Below are positions 33,112 through 43,719 of a stretch of DNA of 64,000 bases, one piece after another. How positions within the stretch are numbered: position 1 is the stretch's first letter; every line of letters begins with the position of its first letter. The translations under genes and the position numbers were made by a program. The stretch comes from Trinickia soli (GTDB lineage Bacteria > Pseudomonadota > Gammaproteobacteria > Burkholderiales > Burkholderiaceae): contig NZ_PNYB01000014.1 of the NCBI RefSeq assembly GCF_002879855.1, positions 62,001 to 126,000 on the forward strand, given 5' to 3'. Below the pieces are notes generated by a model, which worked only from the letters and a program-made list of their open reading frames with translations, searched no databases and was not told where the DNA came from.

Positions 33112-33957
33112 TCATTTTTCCGCATCCACGAGGCCGCGCACGAACCACCGCTGCATCGCGATGACGACGACGAGCGGCGGCAACATGGCGAGCAGCGTGG
33201 CAGCCATCACGAGATGCCACGCGGTCGCGGTGTCCCCGCTTGCGATCATCGATTTGATGCCGACGACGGCCGTCGTCAGCGATTGTTCGTTCGTGATCAG
33301 AATGGGCCAGAGATACTGGTTCCAGCCGTAGATGAAGGTGATGACGAACAGCGCTGCGATGTTCGTTTTCGACAACGGCAGCACGACGTCATAAAAGAAG
33401 CGCAGCGGTCCCGCTCCGTCGATGCGCGCCGCATCCATGAGTTCGTCGGGCAGCGTCATGAAGAACTGGCGAAAAAGGAACGTGGCCGTTGCGGAGGCGA
33501 TGAGCGGTAGCGTGAGCCCCGCATACGTGTTCGTCAGGTGCATCGACGAGACGACCTGCACGGTCGGGAAAATGCGCACCTCGACGGGCAGCATCAGTGT
33601 CACGAAGATCAGCCAGAACGCCGTGTTGCGCAGCGGAAAGCGGAAAAAGACGATCGCATAAGCCGAGATGATCGACACCGCGATCTTGCCGACGGCAATC
33701 GCCAGCGCCATCACCAGGCTGTTGAGCAACATCCGGCCGAACGGGCTGGCGGCATTGCCGGTTCCATGCGACCAGACATTGGCGATGTTTTCCAGCAAAT
33801 GCGTGCTCGGCACGAGCGAAAGCGGCACGGTGAACACTTCATGTTCGCTCATCGTCGCCGCGCAGAACGCCACATAAACGGGAAACGCGACGAGTACGAC
33901 GCCGGCGATCAAAACGACATGGCAAAACAGATCGAAGCCTTTGCGATTCTCGATCAT
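33112..33957 (-). CDS. ugpE: sn-Glycerol-3-phosphate ABC transporter permease UgpE
   Basis: UgpE is one of the two inner-membrane permeases of the importer. The 281-residue protein has six hydrophobic helices and the carbohydrate-type EAA loop [26 protein letters not shown] that docks on the ATPase. The segments MSEHEVF and [12 protein letters not shown] are characteristic of this subfamily. Its start overlaps the ugpA stop by four bases. Confidence 0.95.
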   Translation of the reverse strand: MIENRKGFDLFCHVVLIAGVVLVAFPVYVAFCAATMSEHEVFTVPLSLVPSTHLLENIANVWSHGTGNAASPFGRMLLNSLVMALAIAVGKIAVSIISAYAIVFFRFPLRNTAFWLIFVTLMLPVEVRIFPTVQVVSSMHLTNTYAGLTLPLIASATATFLFRQFFMTLPDELMDAARIDGAGPLRFFYDVVLPLSKTNIAALFVITFIYGWNQYLWPILITNEQSLTTAVVGIKSMIASGDTATAWHLVMAATLLAMLPPLVVVIAMQRWFVRGLVDAEK

Positions 33958-34838
33958 GCGTATTGCACCTTGCGTTCGATGAAGCGGAACTGGACCACCG
34001 TCAAACCGACGACGATCGCCATCAACACGACCGACTGCGCCCCGGAACTGCCGATATCGAGCCCCTGGAAACCTTCGGCGAAGATTTTATAGATCAGCGT
34101 CTTCGTGGCTTGAGCCGGCCCGCCGCCCGTCGCCGCATCGATCACGGGGAAAGTGTCGAAGAACGCATAGACGACATTGACCACGAACAAGAAGAAGGTG
34201 GTCGGCGACAACAGCGGCAGCGCAATGCCGAAAAAACGGCGTACCGGCCCGGCGCCGTCGATGGCCGCGGCCTCGATCAGCGAACGCGGAATGGCCTGCA
34301 AACCCGCGTAGAAGAACAAAAAGTTGTAACTCACCTGCTTCCAGACCGAAGCCAGCACCACGAGGGTCATCGCCTGGCTGCCGTTCAACGCGTGGTTCCA
34401 GACGATGCCGCCCTTCGCCAGTGCGTAGGTGACGAGCCCGATGCTGGGGTTGAACAGGAACGCCCACAACACGGCGGCGATCGCAGGCGCGACGGCGTAA
34501 GGCCAGATCAGCAACGTGCGGTACAGCTTCGCGCCGCGCGTGACGCGATCTGCGCAAGCCGCGAGCAGCAGCGAAACGACGAGACCCGACACGGTGACGA
34601 GCGCACTGAACACCAGCGTCGTCTTGAACGAATCGAGATAAAGCGGATCGGCAAACAAATGCGCGAAATTGGCGAGCCCGACGAATTCGCTCGAAGTGCC
34701 GAAAGCGTCCTGCATTTGCGTGGATTGCCATAGCGCGACGCCGGCCGGCCAAAGAAAGAAGAGCCCGGTGATGGCCAACTGTGGCGCAATCAACAGGTAA
34801 GGCAATGCGCTCGCGGCGAAACGGGAACGTTCGTGCAT
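33954..34838 (-). CDS. ugpA: sn-Glycerol-3-phosphate ABC transporter permease UgpA
   Basis: UgpA is the second permease. The 294-residue protein begins [20 protein letters not shown], a typical start for CUT1-family UgpA proteins, and has six hydrophobic helices. The EAA loop [25 protein letters not shown] is clear. The segment [20 protein letters not shown] near the end is diagnostic for UgpA. It lies 163 bases after ugpB, a gap in which I see no gene. Confidence 0.95.
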   Translation of the reverse strand: MHERSRFAASALPYLLIAPQLAITGLFFLWPAGVALWQSTQMQDAFGTSSEFVGLANFAHLFADPLYLDSFKTTLVFSALVTVSGLVVSLLLAACADRVTRGAKLYRTLLIWPYAVAPAIAAVLWAFLFNPSIGLVTYALAKGGIVWNHALNGSQAMTLVVLASVWKQVSYNFLFFYAGLQAIPRSLIEAAAIDGAGPVRRFFGIALPLLSPTTFFLFVVNVVYAFFDTFPVIDAATGGGPAQATKTLIYKIFAEGFQGLDIGSSGAQSVVLMAIVVGLTVVQFRFIERKVQYA

Positions 34839-35001
34839 GAAGGGTGTTTCCGTTAATGCGATGCGCCGTCGCTCGGCTCCGGGAAAACGGAATCAGCCAA
34901 GCGGACGGCGAGCCGGACAAAGTGTGCGTCGCGCGGTGCGCGGCGCACGGACGTGAGAGCCCGACGCGCAGAACACGCATCGGACGTCATCGATCGCTCG
35001 C

Positions 35002-36330
35002 TTACTGCGCCGATTGCTGGAAACGCCGCAACAGCTCGTCGCCGCGGCTCGCGGCCGAATCGAGCGCAGCCTGAGGCGTCTTCTTCTGCGCCCACACCTG
35101 CTCCAGCTCTTCATCCACCACGGTACGAATCTGCGGCATGTTGCCAAGACGCAGTCCCTTCGTGTACGGCAGCGGCGGCTTGTTCAGCATCTGCTTGATC
35201 GCTGTGTCGGCCCCAGGGTTTTTCGCGTAGAAGCCTTGTGAGCGCGCGAGATCGTAAGCGGCCGTCGTCACGGGCAGATAGCCCGTATCTTCGTGCCACT
35301 TGGCCGCCACGGCCGGCGACGAAAGGTATGCGAGGAATTTCGCCACGCCCTTATAGACGTTCGGATCCTTGCCCGCAAGCACCCACAGGCTGGCGCCGCC
35401 GATGATCGCGTTTTGCGGCGCGCCCTTCACGTTCGCGTCGTACGGCATCATGCCCGTACCAAAATCGAACTTCGCGTACTTGCGAATCGTGGCGAGCGAG
35501 CCCGACGAATTGGTCAGAATCGGGCAGTCTCCGCTATAGAACTTCGAGACTGCCTCGTCCTTGCGGCCCACATAGGTGAACGTGCCTTGCTTCGCCATCT
35601 CCTGCAAGAACCTGATATGGGCGACTTGTTGCGGCTTGTTGAATTCGAGCTTTGCGTCCAGGCCGTCGAACCCGTTGTTTTCCGATGCGAACGGCAGGCC
35701 GTGCCACGCACTGTAATTCTCGAGTTGAATCCAGCCTTGCCAGCCTGTGGTGAAGCCGCAGCTCGAGCCCGCTGCTTTCAGCTTTTCGGCGTCGGCTCGC
35801 ACTTCGTCCCATGTCTTGGGCGGCTGATTCGGATCGAGCCCGGCCTTCTTGAATGCTTCCTTGTTGTAGTAGAGAACGGGCGTCGAGCTATTGAACGGCA
35901 TCGACACGAGTTCGCCCGTCTTGGCGTCGCTGTAGTAGCTCGCAATGGTCGGCACGAAGGCCTTTTGGTCGAGCGGCATCCCCGCTTGCTTGAAGACTTC
36001 CGTGACCGGCACGACGGCCTTGTTCGCCGCCATCATCGTGGCCGTGCCCACTTCATAGACCTGGAGAATCGCCGGCGCATTGCCGCTGCGATAGGCGGCG
36101 ATGCCTGCTGCGAGCGTTTGGTCGTAAGTACCCTTGAAGACGGGCACAATCTTGTAATCGCTCTGCGAGCGATTGAAGTCGTTCGCGATGTCGTTCACGC
36201 GCTCGCCCAGCGCCGCTTCCATCGCGTGCCAGAACTGAATCTCCGTCGCGGCCAGGGCCGCCTGGCTTACACCGATGAGGAGCACGCCCCCGAGCGCCAG
36301 CGAACGAACCAGCGTTTTACACCTGTTCAT
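35002..36330 (-). CDS. ugpB: sn-Glycerol-3-phosphate-binding protein UgpB
   Basis: UgpB is the periplasmic receptor that delivers glycerol-3-phosphate and glycerophosphodiesters to UgpAE. The 442-residue precursor has a signal peptide ending SQAALA before [10 protein letters not shown]. The solute-binding fold includes [22 protein letters not shown] and [24 protein letters not shown]. An AGGAG ribosome-binding site lies before the ATG. It is the first gene of the ugp operon, directly downstream of dgt. I looked for a Pho box in the 99 bases upstream and found none that is convincing. Confidence 0.95.
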   Translation of the reverse strand: MNRCKTLVRSLALGGVLLIGVSQAALAATEIQFWHAMEAALGERVNDIANDFNRSQSDYKIVPVFKGTYDQTLAAGIAAYRSGNAPAILQVYEVGTATMMAANKAVVPVTEVFKQAGMPLDQKAFVPTIASYYSDAKTGELVSMPFNSSTPVLYYNKEAFKKAGLDPNQPPKTWDEVRADAEKLKAAGSSCGFTTGWQGWIQLENYSAWHGLPFASENNGFDGLDAKLEFNKPQQVAHIRFLQEMAKQGTFTYVGRKDEAVSKFYSGDCPILTNSSGSLATIRKYAKFDFGTGMMPYDANVKGAPQNAIIGGASLWVLAGKDPNVYKGVAKFLAYLSSPAVAAKWHEDTGYLPVTTAAYDLARSQGFYAKNPGADTAIKQMLNKPPLPYTKGLRLGNMPQIRTVVDEELEQVWAQKKTPQAALDSAASRGDELLRRFQQSAQ

Positions 36331-36429
36331 TTAGTTCTCCTAAAAGTCATGTGACGACGAAACTGCCGTGTCGCGTCGCACTATCGGGCTCTATCCGGCA
36401 CCATGCCGCGTACCTGCCGGGGCGGTAGT

Positions 36430-37653
36430 CTAACTATCGTTGATGACAAACAGACGTTGATATTCTTTCAACGCATACCGATCCGTCATGCCGGCGATGT
36501 AATGCGCGATGAGTCGCGGCTGGGCGGCCTCATCGTCAGCCTGGTAGGCGGGCGGCAACAGGCGCGGATCCTCACTGAACGCCTCGAACAACCCGCGGAT
36601 CACGCGGCGCGCCTTGCTCGCCATGCGCATGACGCGGTAATGCCGATACAGATTCCTGAACAAGAAGCGCTTCAATTGCGCCGCCTGCGCCGCCACGGCG
36701 CCGCTGTGCGCAACGAGCGCAGGCGCCGCACGCACCGCATCGAGCGACCGCGGCGCGGAGTCGGCCAGATTGCGCCGCGTCGTATCGATGAGATCGACAA
36801 TGAGCGTATTGATCATGCGACGCACCGTCTCATGCACCATGCGACGCCCGTCGAGTTGCGGATGCTCGCGCCTCGCATCTTCATAATGCGTCTGCCACAG
36901 CTCGACGTGCGAGAGTTGCTCGATCGTCAGAAGCCCGGAACGCAAACCATCGTCGACATCGTGATTGTTATAGGCGATTTCATCGGCAATGTTCGCAATT
37001 TGCGCTTCGAGCGATGGACGCTTGCCGGTCAGGAAGCGTTCGCCCAGATCGCCCAGTCTCAGGGCATTTTCGCGCGAACAGTGTTTCAAAATGCCTTCGC
37101 GCGTTTCGAAGCAGAGATTGAGCCCGTTGAAGCCGCCGTAGTGCTCTTCGAGTTCGTCCACGACGGCAAGGCTCTGCAAATTGTGCTCGAAGCCACCGTG
37201 CGCCTGCATGCATTCGTTCAACGCGTCTTGCCCCGCGTGGCCGAACGGCGTGTGTCCCAGATCGTGTGCCAGCGAAATCGCTTCGACGAGATCCTCGTTG
37301 ACGCGCAGATTGCGCGCGACAGAGCGCGCGATTTGCGCGACCTCCAGGCTGTGCGTGAGCCGCGTCCGAAAGAGATCGCCTTCGTGATTGACGAATACCT
37401 GCGTCTTGTATTCGAGACGCCGGAAGGCCGTGGAATGGACAATGCGATCGCGGTCGCGCTGAAATTCGGTGCGCGCCGAGGGCGGCGCTTCGGGGAAGCG
37501 GCGGCCGCGCGATTGAGCCGAGTGCGCAGCATACGGCGCGAGATGGGACTCGAGCATGGCGAGCGTCGGCGGCTTGACCAGCAGCGAGCGCTCGTCACCA
37601 TTCGCCGATATGGCCTCCGCGGGATCGCGCGTTCGGTCAGCCTTGTCGCTCAT
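36430..37653 (-). CDS. dgt: Deoxyguanosinetriphosphate triphosphohydrolase-like protein
   Basis: This is a 407-residue HD-domain dNTPase of the dGTPase family, which removes triphosphate from deoxynucleotides. Motifs are [32 protein letters not shown] with the first metal histidine, the HD pair in [15 protein letters not shown], and the later [15 protein letters not shown] aspartate-histidine site. The length matches the shorter, widely distributed dgt-like form, not the ~500-residue E. coli Dgt. It follows aroB by 52 bases and is probably read with the pil-aroKB transcript. Confidence 0.93.
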   Translation of the reverse strand: MSDKADRTRDPAEAISANGDERSLLVKPPTLAMLESHLAPYAAHSAQSRGRRFPEAPPSARTEFQRDRDRIVHSTAFRRLEYKTQVFVNHEGDLFRTRLTHSLEVAQIARSVARNLRVNEDLVEAISLAHDLGHTPFGHAGQDALNECMQAHGGFEHNLQSLAVVDELEEHYGGFNGLNLCFETREGILKHCSRENALRLGDLGERFLTGKRPSLEAQIANIADEIAYNNHDVDDGLRSGLLTIEQLSHVELWQTHYEDARREHPQLDGRRMVHETVRRMINTLIVDLIDTTRRNLADSAPRSLDAVRAAPALVAHSGAVAAQAAQLKRFLFRNLYRHYRVMRMASKARRVIRGLFEAFSEDPRLLPPAYQADDEAAQPRLIAHYIAGMTDRYALKEYQRLFVINDS

Positions 37654-37705
37654 CGTTTCCCCTCTCGCATCGGGTCTGCTCTCGCTGCATGCGACGCAGC
37701 GCGGC

Positions 37706-38782
37706 TCAGAGGCACGCGGTCAGCGTCGCTCGCAGTGCATCCTCCGGAACGTCCGTGATCAAAGTGCCGCCAAGCTGATTGAGCAGCACGAACCTGATCG
37801 CACCCGCCTCGGCCTTCTTGTCGACCTTCATGAGTTCGATATAACGGTCTTCGCCAAGCGCTGGCGCGCGGGTCGGCAATCGGGCGGCTTCGATGACGGC
37901 GAGCAGCCGCTTGCGCACCGCTTCATCCAGATGACCGACGCGCACCGACAGATCGGCGGCCATCACCATGCCGCACCCGACCGCCTCACCGTGCAGCCAT
38001 TGCCCATAGCCAAGCCCCGCCTCGATTGCATGACCGAACGTGTGGCCGAAATTGAGGATTGCACGCAATCCTCCCTCGCGCTCGTCGGCCGCGACAACCG
38101 AGGCCTTCAGCTCGCACGACCGCTTGACGGCATGGGCAAGCGCTTCCGGCTCGCGTCGATTCAGTGCGTCCATGTTCGCTTCGAGCCACTCGAAAAACGC
38201 GGCGTCGGCGATCGCAGCCGTCTTGATGATCTCCGCGATGCCCGCCGCAAGTTCGCGCTCGGGCAACGTACGCAGGGCGCCGATATCGGCGACGACCGCC
38301 TGCGGCTGGTAAAACGCGCCGATCATGTTCTTGCCGAGCGGATGGTTGATACCGGTCTTGCCGCCCACGGACGAATCGACCTGCGACAGCAGCGTCGTCG
38401 GCACCTGGATGAACGGCACGCCTCGCATATAGCAGGCGGCGGCGAAGCCGGTCATGTCGCCGATCACGCCGCCGCCGAGCGCGATCAGCGTGGTCTTGCG
38501 ATCGGCCTGCGCGGACAGCAGCGCGTCGAAGATGCAATTGAGCGTCTCCCAGTGCTTGAACGCCTCGCCGTCCGGCAGCACGACGGTCGACACCTGCTTG
38601 CCGAGAGGCGCCAGCGCGTTCCGCAGCGACTCGCCGTAGAGCGGCTCGACGGTTTCGTTCGTTACGATCGTTACGGACGCTCCCGCGATATGCGGCGCAA
38701 ACAAGTCGGTCCGACCGATCAGGTCGGCACCGATGCGGATCGGGTAGGAGCGTTCGCCGAGATCGACGTTGACGGTAATCAT
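37706..38782 (-). CDS. aroB: 3-Dehydroquinate synthase AroB
   Basis: AroB cyclises DAHP to 3-dehydroquinate using NAD+ and zinc, the second step of the shikimate pathway. The 358-residue protein contains [12 protein letters not shown], the nucleotide-binding [35 protein letters not shown] and the zinc-ligand region [10 protein letters not shown]. The ATG at 38782 overlaps the aroK stop (ATGA) and gives the normal MITVNVDLG start, so the upstream open frame is rejected. Confidence 0.97.
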   Translation of the reverse strand: MITVNVDLGERSYPIRIGADLIGRTDLFAPHIAGASVTIVTNETVEPLYGESLRNALAPLGKQVSTVVLPDGEAFKHWETLNCIFDALLSAQADRKTTLIALGGGVIGDMTGFAAACYMRGVPFIQVPTTLLSQVDSSVGGKTGINHPLGKNMIGAFYQPQAVVADIGALRTLPERELAAGIAEIIKTAAIADAAFFEWLEANMDALNRREPEALAHAVKRSCELKASVVAADEREGGLRAILNFGHTFGHAIEAGLGYGQWLHGEAVGCGMVMAADLSVRVGHLDEAVRKRLLAVIEAARLPTRAPALGEDRYIELMKVDKKAEAGAIRFVLLNQLGGTLITDVPEDALRATLTACL

Positions 38783-39330
38783 GACTGTGTCTGCTTCGTA
38801 ATGCCGGCCATCTCGAGCTGCATGAGCACCATGTTGACTAGCCCATTGACGGACGGCCGCCCGGTTTCGACGATGAAGTGCGCGCATTCGCGATAAAGCG
38901 GATCGCGCTCGCTGTACAAGGCTTCGAGCTTCGCCTTGGGATCCTCTGTTTGCAGCAGCGGACGGTTCTTGTCTTTCCGCGTGCGCAACCATAAATCGTG
39001 CGGGTTGGCGCGAAGATAAACGACCAGCCCGCGATCGTGCAGAAATGCCCGGTTTTCCGGACGCAAGACCGCGCCGCCGCCTGTCGCCAACACAATGGCT
39101 TCGCGCGCCGACAGTTCCGCGATCACCTGTGCCTCGCGCTCGCGAAAGCCGGCCTCGCCCTCGAGCTCGAATATGACGGGAATGCGTGCTCCCGTGCGGG
39201 CTTCGATTTCGTGATCGCTGTCGAAGAACGGGCGACCGAGCCGGCGCGCCACGGCGCGGCCCACGGTGGTCTTACCTGCCCCCATGAGCCCCACGAAAAA
39301 AATGTTGGTGTTGGCGCCCCGCTCTTGCAA
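38779..39330 (-). CDS. aroK: Shikimate kinase AroK
   Basis: AroK phosphorylates shikimate at the 3-hydroxyl. The 183-residue kinase has the P-loop GLMGAGKT at residues 14-21, [11 protein letters not shown] with the shikimate-binding Asp, the FREREAQVI motif, the GGGAVL loop and the lid region RKDKNRPLL. It overlaps aroB by four bases. The gap of 105 bases to pilQ contains nothing that I recognise, so aroKB may be read through from the pil genes. Confidence 0.96.
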   Translation of the reverse strand: MQERGANTNIFFVGLMGAGKTTVGRAVARRLGRPFFDSDHEIEARTGARIPVIFELEGEAGFREREAQVIAELSAREAIVLATGGGAVLRPENRAFLHDRGLVVYLRANPHDLWLRTRKDKNRPLLQTEDPKAKLEALYSERDPLYRECAHFIVETGRPSVNGLVNMVLMQLEMAGITKQTQS

Positions 39331-39435
39331 CGTATCCTCTGCTCAATCCGCTATGGTTCGTGGCGCAGCTTACTGGCAAAGCCGCCGCCTTGTCGAGTGC
39401 GCCGGCTCCCCGGGGGGCCCGGCCAGGCTTGCCGG

Positions 39436-41076
39436 TCAATCGGTCGGAACGATCCGCGCCGTGATGAAAACGGCGAGTTCCGTGCGCTGCTCGCGCATCG
39501 CCCGATGGCGAAACAACGCGCCCAGCAGCGGTATTTTGCCTAACAGCGGCACACGCGTCACATCGTCGCGATCCTGACTCTCATAAATGCCGCCTATCGA
39601 GAAGGTACCGCCATCCTCCACTTCTACCCGTGTGCGCACGTGTTTCGTGTCGATCGCAGGACCGCCGGCGGTCGGTTTGCCGACACTGTCTTTCGAGATA
39701 TCGAGGTCGAGAATCACGCGCCCCGCGGGCGTGATGCGCGGTTCGACTTCGAGCTTCAGACTGGCGCGGCGAAACTGCACGCCCGACACGCCGTTGCGCA
39801 CCTTGGCCTGATACGGCAGCTCGGTGCCCTGCTCGACGAGCGCCTTCGTTCGATCCGCCGTGACGATGCGCGGGCTCGACACGATCTGCCCCCGGCCCTG
39901 GGCCTCCAAAGCAGACAATTCCGCCGTCACGAGCCGCGTGGCGCCCGCGGCGAAAAGGGTCAGGCCGGCCGTCGCCGCCTCGACGCCGGCAATCGCGCGC
40001 GCCGAGACATCGTACACGACACCCTCTTTCCCGCCGCCGAGTCCCACCGAAGGGGGATCGGCATCGGGCTTGACGCCTGCCGTTCGCATCGACAAGCGCG
40101 CGCCCAATTCACGCGAGAATCCGTGTTCACCCTCGACGATGCGCGCCTCGATCAATACCTGGCGATTCGGCTTGTCGATTGCGTCGATCAGTTGCGCCAC
40201 CTGATCGAGACGCGCGGCCAAATCGGTAACGAACAGCAGGTTCGTGCGCGTATCGGCCATCGCAGCCCCGCGCTTGGACAGCACACGCTGCGCGCCAGGC
40301 GCCGTCAGCAGACGCTGAACCTCGTCGGCGCGTGGGTAGCTGAGCGCAAACGTTCGGCTCGCGAGCGGCTCGAGGTCCGCCGCGCGCGCATGCGCCTCGA
40401 AGCGCTGACGCTCGCGCGCCGCCAGTTCCGCCAGCGGGGCAACCCAGATCACATTGCCGCGCCGGGACATCGCCAAGCCATGCGCATCGAGCAACGCGTC
40501 GAATGCAGTGCGCCACGGCACGCCGTTGAGGCTTAGCGAGACAAGGCCGCGCACACGCTCGCCAGCCACGATGTTCAGGCCGGTGAAGCGCGCGAAGGCA
40601 TCCAGCACATCGGCCAGCTCGGCGTTTTTGAACCGCATCGTGATCGGCCGCTCGACGTCGGTTTGGCCCCTCCACCCGGTGTTGACCATCACCCCATCGC
40701 TCATGCGAGCCGCGGGCGCCAGCGGCACCGGCGGCCCCTCGAGCACGGGGGCAGGCGGCCCGCCCTGGGCAGGCGCAACGGTGGGGCCGGCGCCGACGAC
40801 TGGCGGCATGGGCCCGCTGGCGTCAGCCGAAGCTTCATCTTCATCGTATCCGCCGCTCTGCGCATCGCCCTCACCGCCAGGAAGCGGCGGCGCCCCCTCG
40901 TTGGGCCATGCGGAGCCGGATCGGCCTGCGTCGATATCGGCCAGCAACGCGGGCGGCAACGGCGGCATCGGCGCCGGATTCTGCCCCACGGCGCTTGTCG
41001 ATACAAACAACGCAGCCGCAAAGCCCGAATAACAGACGGCCCCCATGGCGCTCCGGCCTCGCAGGCGCATGCTCAT
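39436..41076 (-). CDS. pilQ: Type IV pilus secretin PilQ (HofQ-like, short form)
   Basis: PilQ forms the outer-membrane channel for type IV pili or DNA uptake. The 546-residue precursor has a signal peptide (about 31 residues), a Pro/Gly-rich spacer, an STN-like domain around residues 145-210 (RFKNAELADVLDAFARFTGLN), a secretin N domain, and the secretin core with LIEARIVEGEHGFSRELG, IVSSPRIVTADRTKALVEQG and VPLLGKIPLLGALFRHR. It lacks the AMIN domains of full-length PilQ and is closer in size to HofQ. Its ATG overlaps the upstream pilO-pilP stop by four bases. Confidence 0.9.
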   Translation of the reverse strand: MSMRLRGRSAMGAVCYSGFAAALFVSTSAVGQNPAPMPPLPPALLADIDAGRSGSAWPNEGAPPLPGGEGDAQSGGYDEDEASADASGPMPPVVGAGPTVAPAQGGPPAPVLEGPPVPLAPAARMSDGVMVNTGWRGQTDVERPITMRFKNAELADVLDAFARFTGLNIVAGERVRGLVSLSLNGVPWRTAFDALLDAHGLAMSRRGNVIWVAPLAELAARERQRFEAHARAADLEPLASRTFALSYPRADEVQRLLTAPGAQRVLSKRGAAMADTRTNLLFVTDLAARLDQVAQLIDAIDKPNRQVLIEARIVEGEHGFSRELGARLSMRTAGVKPDADPPSVGLGGGKEGVVYDVSARAIAGVEAATAGLTLFAAGATRLVTAELSALEAQGRGQIVSSPRIVTADRTKALVEQGTELPYQAKVRNGVSGVQFRRASLKLEVEPRITPAGRVILDLDISKDSVGKPTAGGPAIDTKHVRTRVEVEDGGTFSIGGIYESQDRDDVTRVPLLGKIPLLGALFRHRAMREQRTELAVFITARIVPTD

Positions 41077-42023
41077 CGCGCATCCTCCGGCAGCACGGCG
41101 CGGCGAGCGCCGTCCCGGCCCGCCAATGTCACGCCGTGAACGTCGATTTGAACGACTCGCTCTGCGCCCAACGTCTGCCCGGGCTCGACGACGGCCGCCG
41201 GTACGCCGCCACCCTCGAACAGCGCGAGCGAATGCAACTCGTCGAGCACAAAGCCCGCCAGACGGGCCGTCGATGCACCTCCTTGCGCACTCGCCCGCGC
41301 AATGCCGAAGGGATCGATCGATGATCGCCGCTTATCGCCGACCGCTGCGCCAGATGCGACTTGCCCGTAGGTCGCAGGCGCGGGATGCGCCGGCAATGCA
41401 TCGAAGACGTCTAACGTTGTGGCGAACGATAGCGCATCGGATTCGCGCTTGACGCTGAGCGCCGCCGGGACGACAAGCATCGGCAACGTCGAGAGTCCCT
41501 GCAAAAAAGCATGCAAAGAGACGAAATCCGCCCGCCCATCCATGCGCAGTGCGCGTTGCGCGGCTTTGCCTCGCCCGCTCGTGGGCATAACGGCCTCCGG
41601 CGCAGGCTCCAGCGTGCGCAACGTCACGTCCGTACGGCTTGCAAGATCGGCCACGGCCCGCCACTCACGACCCGACGTGCGCCCGATGGACTCGGCCGAC
41701 GCCTGCCTGCCTGAATCGAAAGACCTGCGCATTTGCGGCAATCGCGCGATCCGCGCACGCCCCTCTCGCAATCGCTGCTCGAGCGCATCGATGGCGGCTG
41801 TACTCGTCGCGCGGCCATTGAGATCGAGTGCGCGGCAAGCGTAAGCCGCAAGCGCAAAGGCAAACGCCGCCAGCGCCACGCACGCCATGAGACGGCGCGT
41901 CAGGTTCCACCGTTGCGCTGGGGCACGCAGCGAAGCAACGGCGCGAGCGAAGCGCTGGTCCGCCGAAAATCCTGCTGGGACACGACCGATGCGCTCCAGA
42001 CCGCTTAGCAGCGCCTCTTTCAT
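41073..42023 (-). CDS. PilO-PilP fusion, type IV pilus inner-membrane alignment protein
   Basis: The 316-residue protein appears to combine two pilus subunits. Residues 1-63 hold a cytoplasmic tail and one membrane helix (ACVALAAFAFALAAYACRAL); residues 65-205 resemble the coiled-coil and ferredoxin-like part of PilO, including FVSLHAFLQGLSTLPMLVV. Residues ~235-312 resemble PilP: SSIDPFGIARA, LAGFVLDELHSLALFEGGG and VVQIDVHGVTLAG. PilP is normally a separate lipoprotein; no lipobox or internal start is seen. A GAGG ribosome-binding site supports the ATG at 42023, which overlaps the pilN stop. Confidence 0.75.
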   Translation of the reverse strand: MKEALLSGLERIGRVPAGFSADQRFARAVASLRAPAQRWNLTRRLMACVALAAFAFALAAYACRALDLNGRATSTAAIDALEQRLREGRARIARLPQMRRSFDSGRQASAESIGRTSGREWRAVADLASRTDVTLRTLEPAPEAVMPTSGRGKAAQRALRMDGRADFVSLHAFLQGLSTLPMLVVPAALSVKRESDALSFATTLDVFDALPAHPAPATYGQVASGAAVGDKRRSSIDPFGIARASAQGGASTARLAGFVLDELHSLALFEGGGVPAAVVEPGQTLGAERVVQIDVHGVTLAGRDGARRAVLPEDAR

Positions 42024-42685
42024 CCGTCGCTCCTCTCGCCAGCCCGAGGGGCGCGGCCGCGCTGGCCATGAGCCGTTCGCCGCAAGGGCGATGACTGTTC
42101 GGCATCGCTCCATCGAAACCGCACGACGGCCTCCACGGGCCGCCGCGCCTCGCCTCCGCTCGTCGTGGCAATCAATTTGAGATCGCCGATTTCGGCCGGC
42201 TTCGCCCCGGCGATCGGGGGCAATCGCTCGGCCCAAGCGGCGGCCGACAGGCTATCTACCGCGTTCAGGTGCAACTCGATGTCGTCGGTTCGCAGCTGCA
42301 GCCGGCTGACGGTCACGCCCGCGTGCGCCTCGCGGCTCAGTGCTTCAAGCAGCGAGAGCAGCGCGACGTAAGGCTGCGTGCGCTGTTGCACCTCGCGCTC
42401 GCGCGCCCGCATGCTTTCCGCCGCTTGCTCGAGCCGCGCGTATTCGGCCATCGAGGGCGCGAGCTGCGCCCACTCCCGCTCGAGCCGCGTGCGTCGTTCG
42501 TCGAGCGCGCCGACCATCGCCCACCCAACGGCGGCCAATGCACCCATGAGCACCGCTGCCGCGCCTTCGATCAAGCTGCGCCGACGACGCCGGCGCGTGC
42601 TCCATACGCCACACGCCAACGGCTCGCGGCCGGATGCGCCGCCCGGGCCATCTTTGTCCAAGCATCCCGCTGCAATGGCGTTCAT
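42020..42685 (-). CDS. pilN: PilN-like type IV pilus assembly protein
   Basis: This is a 221-residue bitopic inner-membrane protein: a basic cytoplasmic stretch (TRRRRRRSLIEG), one membrane helix near residues 39-60, and a charged coiled-coil segment (residues ~61-100) before a small periplasmic domain. That is the PilN/GspL-C layout. Sequence conservation with PilN is weak, so the name leans on order: it lies between a PilM-like ATPase and the PilO-PilP fusion, overlapping both by four bases. Confidence 0.72.
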   Translation of the reverse strand: MNAIAAGCLDKDGPGGASGREPLACGVWSTRRRRRRSLIEGAAAVLMGALAAVGWAMVGALDERRTRLEREWAQLAPSMAEYARLEQAAESMRAREREVQQRTQPYVALLSLLEALSREAHAGVTVSRLQLRTDDIELHLNAVDSLSAAAWAERLPPIAGAKPAEIGDLKLIATTSGGEARRPVEAVVRFRWSDAEQSSPLRRTAHGQRGRAPRAGERSDG

Positions 42686-43506
42686 TCGAGCACCCCATGC
42701 AACGCCAATCCAAAGGCAACGGCGAAGCTCGCGGCGCGTTCGGCATCGGCAGGCGCAGCGAATCTGCCTCCGTCGAAACAGAACGATGCGCAGCCGAACG
42801 GCTCGACGAGACATCCGAGACAGTCGCCGATATCGGGCAGTGTCAATCCCACGCGCGCGAGCAACCCCAAGTCGCCGCCCACCAGCGCCCTCTCGAGCCC
42901 CGCGGTCGATGCGAGCGCACGGAGCGCCGATTCGAGATCCGCCTGACCGCCGCCGGGGAAACGGATGCTCGCTTCGATCATGCCCTCGGCGACGCGCCAC
43001 CCATAAACACCGTCGGCCCCAGCCCACACCGCGGCGTAACGGTCGACCCGTCGCAATGAATGCTCCGCTGCGTACGCAAGTCCGCGCAAAGCTGCGAGCG
43101 GCTCGCCGTCGATCGCGGCCAATGCGATGCCGGCTGCCGCGGCAACCTCCGCCCGCTCTTCCAACTGACGCCGTGACGCCACGCGAAGCGTCGCGCTCGA
43201 CTCCCTCTGCGTTGCTGGCGCGCTTGCTGGAACCGCCATCGCACAGGGCATTGCGCGCATCACGCGCCGCCGCGGCCATCGGGCGCAAAGCGAAGACAGG
43301 GCCGCGGCCACCGCCGCCCGATTGACGAGATGCGCACCGGACACCGAGCCAGGGGCCAGCGGCGCAATGCCGAGCCACTCGACGCGAACGGGCAGATCAG
43401 ATCTGCCCTTGCGGCTCGCGATGACGAGCCGCACTTCGGTCGGACTCACGTCGATGCCGGCCCCGAAGCGGCGCGCGGCAGACAGCAGTTTGTTTCTCAT
43501 CAGCAT
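42682..43506 (-). CDS. pilM: PilM-like actin-fold ATPase
   Basis: PilM is the cytoplasmic actin-like protein that binds the N-terminus of PilN. The 274-residue protein starts with AGIDVSPTEVRLVI, the first nucleotide-binding strand-turn of the actin fold, and has a weak second one, YAAVWAGADGVYGW. It is shorter and more diverged than canonical PilM of about 350 residues. A GGGGA element precedes the ATG at 43506. It is the first gene of the minus-strand pil cluster and diverges from ponA. Confidence 0.72.
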   Translation of the reverse strand: MLMRNKLLSAARRFGAGIDVSPTEVRLVIASRKGRSDLPVRVEWLGIAPLAPGSVSGAHLVNRAAVAAALSSLCARWPRRRVMRAMPCAMAVPASAPATQRESSATLRVASRRQLEERAEVAAAAGIALAAIDGEPLAALRGLAYAAEHSLRRVDRYAAVWAGADGVYGWRVAEGMIEASIRFPGGGQADLESALRALASTAGLERALVGGDLGLLARVGLTLPDIGDCLGCLVEPFGCASFCFDGGRFAAPADAERAASFAVAFGLALHGVLE

Positions 43507-43687
43507 GGCATTTCCCCGCAGCAGCCGGGCCGTCGATATGAGCGGCCAACACGGCGTGCTGCGACGAAATTGTGCGAATCGAACCGTTGCGCGAGTACTC
43601 GACCGAATGGCTAATGCCGCCGCGGCCGCGGACGTCCCGGTGTCCGGATTGGCCGTTAAGCCAAACGAAAGGCGTGGCAGGCGCCGC

Positions 43688-43693
43688 TATAAT
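43688..43693 (+). promoter_or_regulatory. Candidate -10 element of ponA
   Basis: TATAAT on the plus strand ends 26 bases before the ponA ATG, in the 213-base divergent gap between pilM and ponA. No good -35 is seen at 16-18 bases. The start would give a short leader of about 20 bases. I could not place the opposing pilM promoter. Confidence 0.35.
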
Positions 43694-43719
43694 CCCGGCC
43701 ATCGCAAGTCAGCTTCGCT

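Noticed and set aside
36331-36429. Pho box before ugpB
   Set aside because: No pair of CTGTCAT-like repeats spaced as required is visible, even though ugp genes are commonly PhoB-controlled; control may be different here or the box may be too diverged to see.
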